64,000 nucleotides of DNA from Hippopus hippopus (Eukaryota; Mollusca; Bivalvia; Cardiida; Cardiidae), in assembly GCA_946811185.2 (NCBI GenBank), contig OX328105.1, forward strand, positions 39,482,845 through 39,546,844, written 5' to 3'. Below are positions 55,226 through 64,000 of this stretch, in pieces. The notes below the pieces were generated by a model, which searched no databases, had not been told where the DNA came from, and saw only the letters and a program-made list of their open reading frames with translations. The position numbers and the translations under genes are program-made. The stretch's first letter is position 1; each line of letters opens with the position of its first letter.

Positions 55226-58200
55226 TCATATCGAAATAAGTAACTCAGGTGGGTGGGGGGTCGGTTCAGAACCCGACCTTCTGTCACCCATTTTATTCAA
55301 AGAATTGCCCAGTGTTGCTGTCATTTGGCATGCATGTCGACTGTGCATGCCAGCCATTCTCCAAAGAACTACATATAAGCCTTCAAATACACTTGAAAAA
55401 TCATAATAAAACAAATTTTTGACTCGTAGTGGACCATTATGCGTAATTAGGTCACAAATAAACAAAATAGTTCCTAAAAAATTAACACCGCCACGCTCAT
55501 TTTTTCAAGATACGATCAAACCAACACCAAAAACACATTTTAAACCTGGCCTTTCATTTTTTCTGATAAAACAGAGTGACAAATGTGCTTCATTTTTTCT
55601 GATAAAACAGAGTGACAAATGCGCTTGATATCAAACTTTCAAATGGAACTACTTTTGACTTCTGTTGGAATGTTTTGGAAGAAAGGGGGGGACTATATAT
55701 ATAAGCAGGTCAATTTTCTGGGTCGAATTCAACTGCTTGGCTGGCTCAGTGGGCCAGACGGTTTGAACCTGAGCAACGCTACCTGTTTATTTCCCCATTT
55801 TCCCCCTTTTTTTGGTTTTCATTCACTCTCCCCAATTCTTAGACATTTAACACAAATTTCAAATTCAAATCATTAATACGAATGAGTGGAAATTTTCACT
55901 CTGTTACACTGTTTTGGTGGTCTGATAGCAGGGTAAATGAACATGAGTAGTGGTTTGCTATTAGATGTTTAATCTGTGCTAGGCAGTTACAGACTGCTAT
56001 CAAAGAGAATTCCTGCGGTAAAAAAAGGGATCAGGAACAGTAACTCTTACAGGGAAAGTGTAGTCTGCAATCAGAGTGGCAAGGGTTATTTCCCATATAT
56101 CATAGCACATTATCACTATTTATCTACTTTCATTTATTTCCATAGGGTTGTTTTTTCCCCAACACATATGGCTTGCTAGGCATTAGCTGGGAAGATGTCC
56201 CGAAGCGACATGATATTGCTTGTGATCGTGATGACATGCTTCAACCGCTAAATCAGGGAAACAATGATAGTGTGATCCAGCTTGGAAATCGATTGTGATG
56301 AGGACCCAATGATATATGGCATTTTGGCACATGCAATAAAACGTAAATCTGGGTTCGCGCTCACTTCGTCGCATCGGTCGTTTGTGCACATGCTAACAGT
56401 GACAGTAATTTTGTCATTCTGATTGGGGACAATTCAATCAGAAAAGTGTGTGTTTTCCAATATTTTTCTTCCCAACAAGTAATTAAGAAAAACAGCATTA
56501 TTAGTGCCTTTTGTCCAGTTCATGTTTTCACGTCCGTGTAAGTGCCATACATCGCAGGGTCATCTTTGAAACCGATTTCATTTTCTACTCTACTTCTAGC
56601 TGTTGTTCGCATTCTGACGATATGTCATTGCGGGCATGAAAAGACATATACATGTGTAATTTGCAAAATTTTTGCCCGCTTCAGCCTGCCAAAGTGAAAC
56701 CTGACAAACCCTTTTTGGTCTTTCAGCATTACCATGCGACATTAATTGATAAGCCCTTTAAACCTATCAGGCTATTCCAAAAGCAACACTGAGCAAATTT
56801 CCCCCTGACAGCACTGAAGAAAACTAACCCTGCTTTTTTCATGATTCATTTTTTATTTATTTTCTTTCTCCCACATCTTTCCTGTCAAAACATACCATCA
56901 GTAAAGACCCAAACTACTTTCTTGCTGTTCTCAACAACTTCAAGTAGAGAAAGGGGCTCTTGAAATTTTGTTTGCTTTGCTTGTTTTTGGGCAACAGCTG
57001 CAAGTTGCTTCTGAAAAAGTAGTCTCTCTGGTTTAATCAATTTGGCTATGATTCTTCATGATGTTTACTTAGAGAATTGATGGTCTCAACATATCCAAAG
57101 TTTCAGTGTGAGACACGGAAGCTGATCTGAACAATAGATAGGCAGTTCATATCGAAATAAGTAACTCAGGTGGGTGGGGGGTCGGTTCAGAACCCGACCT
57201 TCTGTCACCCATTTTATTCAAAGAATTGCCCAGTGTTGCTGTCTTTTGGCATGCATGTCGACTGTGCATGCCAGCCATTCTCCAAAGAACTACATATAAG
57301 CCTTCAAATACACTTGAAAAATCATAATAAAACAAATTTTTGACTCGTAGTGGACCATTATGCGTAATTAGGTCACAAATAAACAAAATAGTTCCTAAAG
57401 AATTAACACCGCCACGCTCATTTTTTCAAGATACGATCAAACCAACACCAAAAACACATTTTAAACCTGGCCTTTCATTTTTTCTGATAAAACAGAGTGA
57501 CAAATGTGCTTCATTTTTTCTGATAAAACAGAGTGACAAATGCGCTTGATATCAAACTTTCAAATGAAACTACTTTTGACTTCTGTTGGAATGTTTTGGA
57601 AGAAAGGGGGGGACTATATATATAAGCAGGTCAATTTTCTGGGTCGAATTCAACTGCTTGGCTGGCTCAGTGGGCCAGACGGTTTGAACCTGAGCAACGC
57701 TACCTGTTTATTTCCCCATTTTCCCCCTTTTTTTGGTTTTCATTCACTCTCCCCAATTCTTAGACATTTAACACAAATTTCAAATTCAAATCATTAATAC
57801 GAATGAGTGGAAATTTTCACTCTGTTACACTGTTTTGGTGGTCTGATAGCAGGGTAAATGAACATGAGTAGTGGTTTGCTATTAGATGTTTAATCTGTGC
57901 TAGGCAGTTACAGACTGCTATCAAAGAGAATTCCTGCGGTAAAAAAAGGGGTCAGGAACAGTAACTCTTACAGGGAAAGTGTAGTCTGCAATCAGAGTGG
58001 CAAGGGTTATTTCCCATATATCATAGCACATTATCACTATTTATCTACTTTCATTTATTTCCATAGGGTTGTTTTTTCCCCAACACATATGGCTTGCTAG
58101 GCATTAGCTGGGAAGATGTCCCGAAGCGACATGATATTGCTTGTGATCGTGATGACATGCTTCAACCGCTAAATCAGGGAAACAATGATAGTGTGATCCA

Positions 58201-61200
58201 GCTTGGAAATCGATTGTGATGAGGACCCAATGATATATGGCATTTTGGCACATGCAATAAAACGTAAATCTGGGTTCGCGTTCACTTCGTCGCATCGGTC
58301 GTTTGTGCACATGCTAACAGTGACAGTAATTTTGTCATTCTGATTGGGGACAATTCAATCAGAAAAGTGTGTGTTTTCCAATATTTTTCTTCCCAACAAG
58401 TAATTAAGAAAAACAGCATTATTAGTGCCTTTTGTCCAGTTCATGTTTTCACGTCCGTGTAAGTGCCATACATCGCAGGGTCATCTTTGAAACCGATTTC
58501 ATTTTCTACTCTACTTCTAGCTGTTGTTCGCATTCTGACGATATGTCATTGCGGGCATGAAAAGACATATACATGTGTAATTTGCAAAATTTTTGCCCGC
58601 TTCAGCCTGCCAAAGTGAAACCTGACAAACCCTTTTTGGTCTTTCAGCATTACCATGCGACATTAATTGATAAGCCCTTTAAACCTATCAGGCTATTCCA
58701 AAAGCAACACTGAGCAAATTTCCCCCTGACAGCACTGAAGAAAACTAACCCTGCTTTTTTCATGATTCATTTTTTATTTATTTTCTTTCTTCCACATCTT
58801 TCCTGTCAAAACATACCATCAGTAAAAACCCAAACTACTTTCTTGCTGTTCTCAACAACTTCAAGTAGAGAAGGGGGCTCTTGAAATTTTGTTTGCTTTG
58901 CTTGTTTTTGGGCAACAGCTGCAAGTTGCTTCTGAAAAAGTAGTCTCTCTGGTTTAATCAATTTGGCTATGATTCTTCATGATGTTTACTTAGAGAATTG
59001 ATGGTCTCAACATATCCAAAGTTTCAGTGTGAGACACGGAAGCTGATCTGAACAATAGATAGGCAGTTCATATCGAAATAAGTAACTCAGGTGGGTGGGG
59101 GGTCGGTTCAGAACCCGACCTTCTGTCACCCATTTTATTCAAAGAATTGCCCAGTGTTGCTGTCATTTGGCATGCATGTCGACTGTGCATGCCAGCCATT
59201 CTCCAAAGAACTACATATAAGCCTTCAAATACACTTGAAAAATCATAATAAAACAAATTTTTGACTCGTAGTGGACCATTATGCGTAATTAGGTCACAAA
59301 TAAACAAAATAGTTCCTAAAGAATTAACACCGCCACGCTCATTTTTTCAAGATACGATCAAACCAACACCAAAAACACATTTTAAACCTGGCCTTTCATT
59401 TTTTCTGATAAAACAGAGTGACAAATGTGCTTCATTTTTTCTGATAAAACAGAGTGACAAATGCGCTTGATATCAAACTTTCAAATGGAACTACTTTTGA
59501 CTTCTGTTGGAATGTTTTGGAAGAAAGGGGGGGACTATATATATAAGCAGGTCAATTTTCTGGGTCGAATTCAACTGCTTGGCTGGCTCAGTGGGCCAGA
59601 CGGTTTGAACCTGAGCAACGCTACCTGTTTATTTCCCCATTTTCCCCCTTTTTTTGGTTTTCATTCACTCTCCCCAATTCTTAGACATTTAACACAAATT
59701 TCAAATTCAAATCATTAATACGAATGAGTGGAAATTTTCACTCTGTTACACTGTTTTGGTGGTCTGATAGCAGGGTAAATGAACATGAGTAGTGGTTTGC
59801 TATTAGATGTTTAATCTGTGCTAGGCAGTTACAGACTGCTATCAAAGAGAATTCCTGCGGTAAAAAAAGGGGTCAGGAACAGTAACTCTTACAGGGAAAG
59901 TGTAGTCTGCAATCAGAGTGGCAAGGGTTATTTCCCATATATCATAGCACATTATCACTATTTATCTACTTTCATTTATTTCCATAGGGTTGTTTTTTTA
60001 TCCCCAACACATATGGCTTGCTAGGCATTAGCTGGGAAGATGTCCCGAAGCGACATGATATTGCTTGTGATCGTGATGACATGCTTCAACCGCTAAATCA
60101 GGGAAACAATGATAGTGTGATCCAGCTTGGAAATCGATTGTGATGAGGACCCAATGATATATGGCATTTTGGCACATGCAATAAAACGTAAATCTGGGTT
60201 CGCGTTCACTTCGTCGCATCGGTCGTTTGTGCACATGCTAACAGTGACAGTAATTTTGTCATTCTGATTGGGGACAATTCAATCAGAAAAGTGTGTGTTT
60301 TCCAATATTTTTCTTCCCAACAAGTAATTAAGAAAAACAGCATTATTAGTGCTTTTTGTCCAGTTCATGTTTTCACGTCCGTGTAAGTGCCATACATCGC
60401 AGGGTCATCTTTGAAACCGATTTCATTTTCTACTCTACTTCTAGCTGTTGTTCGCATTCTGACGATATGTCATTGCGGGCATGAAAAGACATATACATGT
60501 GTAATTTGCAAAATTTTTGCCCGCTTCAGCCTGCCAAAGTGAAACCTGACAAACCCTTTTTGGTCTTTCAGCATTACCATGCGACATTAATTGATAAGCC
60601 CTTTAAACCTATCAGGCTATTCCAAAAGCAACACTGAGCAAATTTCCCCCTGACAGCACTGAAGAAAACTAACCCTGCTTTTTTCATGATTCATTTTTTA
60701 TTTATTTTCTTTCTCCCACATCTTTCCTGTCAAAACATACCATCAGTAAAAACCCAAACTACTTTCTTGCTGTTCTCAACAACTTCAAGTAGAGAAAGGG
60801 GCTCTTGAAATTTTGTTTGCTTTGCTTGTTTTTGGGCAACAGCTGCAAGTTGCTTCTGAAAAAGTAGTCTCTCTGGTTTAATCAATTTGGCTATGATTCT
60901 TAATGATGTTTACTTAGAGAATTGATGGTCTCAACATATCCAAAGTTTCAGTGTGAGACACGGAAGCTGATCTGAACAACAGATATGCAGTTCATATCGA
61001 AATAAGTAACTCAGGTGGGTGGGGGGTCGGTTCAGAACCCGACCTTCTGTCACCCATTTTATTCAAAGAATTGCCCAGTGTTGCTGTCATTTGGCATGCA
61101 TGTCGACTGTGCATGCCAGCCATTCTCCAAAGAACTACATATAAGCCTTCAAATACACTTGAAAAATCATAATAAAACAAATTTTTGACTCGTAGTGGAC

Positions 61201-64000
61201 CATTATGCGTAATTAGGTCACAAATAAACAAAATAGTTCCTAAAGAATTAACACCGCCACGCTCATTTTTTTATGATGCGATCAAACCAACACCAAAAAC
61301 ACATTTTAAACCTGGCCTTTCATTTTTTCTGATAAAACAGAGTGACAAATGTGCTTCATTTTTTCTGATAAAACAGAGTGACAAATGCGCTTGATATCAA
61401 ACTTTCAAATGGAACTACTTTTGACTTCTGTTGGAATGTTTTGGAAGAAAGGGGGGGACTATATATATAAGCAGGTCAATTTTCTGGGTCGAATTCAACT
61501 GCTTGGCTGGCTCAGTGGGCCAGACGGTTTGAACCTGAGCAACGCTACCTGTTTATTTCCCCATTTTCCCCCTTTTTTTGGTTTTCATTCACTCTCCCCA
61601 ATTCTTAGACATTTAACACAAATTTCAAATTCAAATCATTAATACGAATGAGTGGAAATTTTCACTCTGTTACACTGTTTTGGTGGTCTGATAGCAGGGT
61701 AAATGAACATGAGTAGTGGTTTGCTATTAGATGTTTAATCTGTGCTAGGCAGTTACAGACTGCTATCAAAGAGAATTCCTGCGGTAAAAGAAGGGGTCAG
61801 GAACAGTAACTCTTACAGGGAAAGTGTAGTCTGCAATCAGAGTGGCAAGGGTTATTTCCCATATATCATAGCACATTATCACTATTTATCTACTTTCATT
61901 TATTTCCATAGGGTTGTTTTTTCCCCAACACATATGGCTTGCTAGGCATTAGCTGGGAAGATGTCCCGAAGCGACATGATATTGCTTGTGATCGTGATGA
62001 CATGCTTCAACCGCTAAATCAGGGAAACAATGATAGTGTGATCCAGCTTGGAAATCGATTGTGATGAGGACCCAATGATATATGGCATTTTGGCACATGC
62101 AATAAAACGTAAATCTGGGTTCGCGTTCACTTCGTCGCATCGGTCGTTTGTGCACATGCTAACAGTGACAGTAATTTTGTCATTCTGATTGGGGACAATT
62201 CAATCAGAAAAGTGTGTGTTTTCCAATATTTTTCTTCCCAACAAGTAATTAAGAAAAACAGCATTATTAGTGCCTTTTGTCCAGTTCATGTTTTCACGTC
62301 CGTGTAAGTGCCATACATCGCAGGGTCATCTTTGAAACCGATTTCATTTTCTACTCTACTTCTAGCTGTTGTTCGCATTCTGACGATATGTCATTGCGGG
62401 CATGAAAAGACATATACATGTGTAATTTGCAAAATTTTTGCCCGCTTCAGCCTGCCAAAGTGAAACCTGACAAACCCTTTTTGGTCTTTCAGCATTACCA
62501 TGCGACATTAATTGATAAGCCCTTTAAACCTATCAGGCTATTCCAAAAGCAACACTGAGCAAATTTCCCCCTGACAGCACTGAAGAAAACTAACCCTGCT
62601 TTTTTCATGATTCATTTTTTATTTATTTTCTTTCTCCCACATCTTTCCTGTCAAAACATACCATCAGTAAAAACCCAAACTACTTTCTTGCTGTTCTCAA
62701 CAACTTCAAGTAGAAAAAGGGGCTCTTGAAATTTTGTTTGCTTTGCTTGTTTTTGGGCAACAGCTGCAAGTTGCTTCTGAAAAAGTAGTCTCTCTGGTTT
62801 AATCAATTTGGCTATGATTCTTCATGATGTTTACTTAGAGAATTGATGGTCTCAACATATCCAAAGTTTCAGTGTGAGACACGGAAGCTGATCTGAACAA
62901 TAGATAGGCAGTTCATATCGAAATAAGTAACTCAGGTGGGTGGGGGGTCGGTTCAGAACCCGACCTTCTGTCACCCATTTTATTCAAAGAATTGCCCAGT
63001 GTTGCTGTCATTTGGCATGCATGTCGACTGTGCATGCCAGCCATTCTCCAAAGAACTACATATAAGCCTTCAAATACACTTGAAAAATCATAATAAAACA
63101 AATTTTTGACTCGTAGTGGACCATTATGCGTAATTAGGTCACAAATAAACAAAATAGTTCCTAAAGAATTAACACCGCCACGCTCATTTTTTCAAGATAC
63201 GATCAAACCAACACCAAAAACACATTTTAAACCTGGCCTTTCATTTTTTCTGATAAAACAGAGTGACAAATGTGCTTCATTTTTTCTGATAAAACAGAGT
63301 GACAAATGCGCTTGATATCAAACTTTCAAATGGAACTACTTTTGACTTCTGTTGGAATGTTTTGGAAGAAAGGGGGGGACTATATATATAAGCAGGTCAA
63401 TTTTCTGGGTCGAATTCAACTGCTTGGCTGGCTCAGTGGGCCAGACGGTTTGAACCTGAGCAACGCTACCTGTTTATTTCCCCATTTTCCCCCTTTTTTT
63501 GGTTTTCATTCACTCTCCCCAATTCTTAGACATTTAACACAAATTTCAAATTCAAATCATTAATACGAATGAGTGGAAATTTTCACTCTGTTACACTGTT
63601 TTGGTGGTCTGATAGCAGGGTAAATGAACATGAGTAGTGGTTTGCTATTAGATGTTTAATCTGTGCTAGGCAGTTACAGACTGCTATCAAAGAGAATTCC
63701 TGCGGTAAAAAAAGGGGTCAGGAACAGTAACTCTTACAGGGAAAGTGTAGTCTGCAATCAGAGTGGCAAGGGTTATTTCCCATATATCATAGCACATTAT
63801 CACTATTTATCTACTTTCATTTATTTCCATAGGGTTGTTTTTTCCCCAACACATATGGCTTGCTAGGCATTAGCTGGGAAGATGTCCCGAAGCGACATGA
63901 TATTGCTTGTGATCGTGATGACATGCTTCAACCGCTAAATCAGGGAAACAATGATAGTGTGATCCAGCTTGGAAATCGATTGTGATGAGGACCCAATGAT

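Larger units (their letters stand above)
20020..64000. repeat. Right arm of the 1,921-bp tandem array (22 complete monomers)
   Basis: After the insert the array resumes at monomer phase 1,291 (phase 0 = position 20,650). Complete monomers start at 20,650, 22,571, 24,492, 26,413, 28,334, 30,255, 32,175, 34,096, 36,017, 37,938, 39,859, 41,780, 43,701, 45,621, 47,542, 49,463, 51,384, 53,305, 55,226, 57,147, 59,068 and 60,992; a partial one starts at 62,913. All are 1,921 bp except those at 30,255 and 43,701 (1,920; one T lost in the GTGTGTTTTCC tract) and at 59,068 (1,924; 3-bp insertion near 59,999). Near-identity over 44 kb implies ongoing homogenisation by unequal exchange or gene conversion. 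The array continues past the window end. Confidence 0.97.

Overview
The window is repetitive DNA from an animal (metazoan) nuclear genome. It holds no bacterial-type genes. A high-identity tandem array of a 1,921-bp monomer fills 1-7,323 and 20,020-64,000 and runs off both ends. It is interrupted by a 12.7-kb insert made of two head-to-tail, full-coding non-LTR retrotransposons at 7,324-13,565 and 13,566-20,019. The host is probably an invertebrate, because I-superfamily (I/Nimb-like) elements with this ORF1 and with an RNase H domain in ORF2 are common in arthropods and molluscs. I cannot place it more closely from sequence alone.

Layout. The left arm has three complete monomers (starts 919, 2,840, 4,761) and two partial ones. 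The right arm has 22 complete monomers (starts 20,650 to 60,992) and two partial ones. The array is AT-rich and shows no convincing protein gene. Each monomer repeats a 36-bp tandem duplication, three strong stem-loops, and a TATA box followed by a tRNA A-box-like hairpin and T-runs. Shared single-base variants show a second level of order in the right arm: monomers A-B-C-D form a 7.68-kb higher-order repeat, present twice (34,096-49,462) and then once without C (49,463-55,225). The left arm instead alternates with a two-monomer period.

Retrotransposons. Each element has a structured 5' UTR, an ORF1 with three CCHC zinc knuckles (503 and 500 aa), an ORF2 of 1,244 aa (APE endonuclease, reverse transcriptase, RNase H, C-terminal zinc knuckle), and a 3' UTR with repeated hairpins. 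In a working element ORF1 would coat the RNA, while ORF2 would nick the target, copy the RNA by target-primed reverse transcription and remove the RNA strand. All four ORFs are open and the catalytic residues are present, so both insertions look young. The upstream copy lacks the last ~245 bp of 3' UTR and abuts the 5' end of the second copy directly. The pair has no visible target-site duplication, and 649 bp of monomer phase are missing at the insertion site.

Most notable signals: (1) the ABCD/ABCD/ABD higher-order repeat; (2) 5' UTR stems kept paired by compensatory changes between the two copies; (3) paired, diverged hairpin repeats in the 3' UTR; (4) the 3'-truncated tandem arrangement; (5) ORF1 mosaicism; (6) a single in-frame stop between ORF1 and ORF2; (7) a possible small Pol III-like unit in every monomer. 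Identities and alignments were made by eye.
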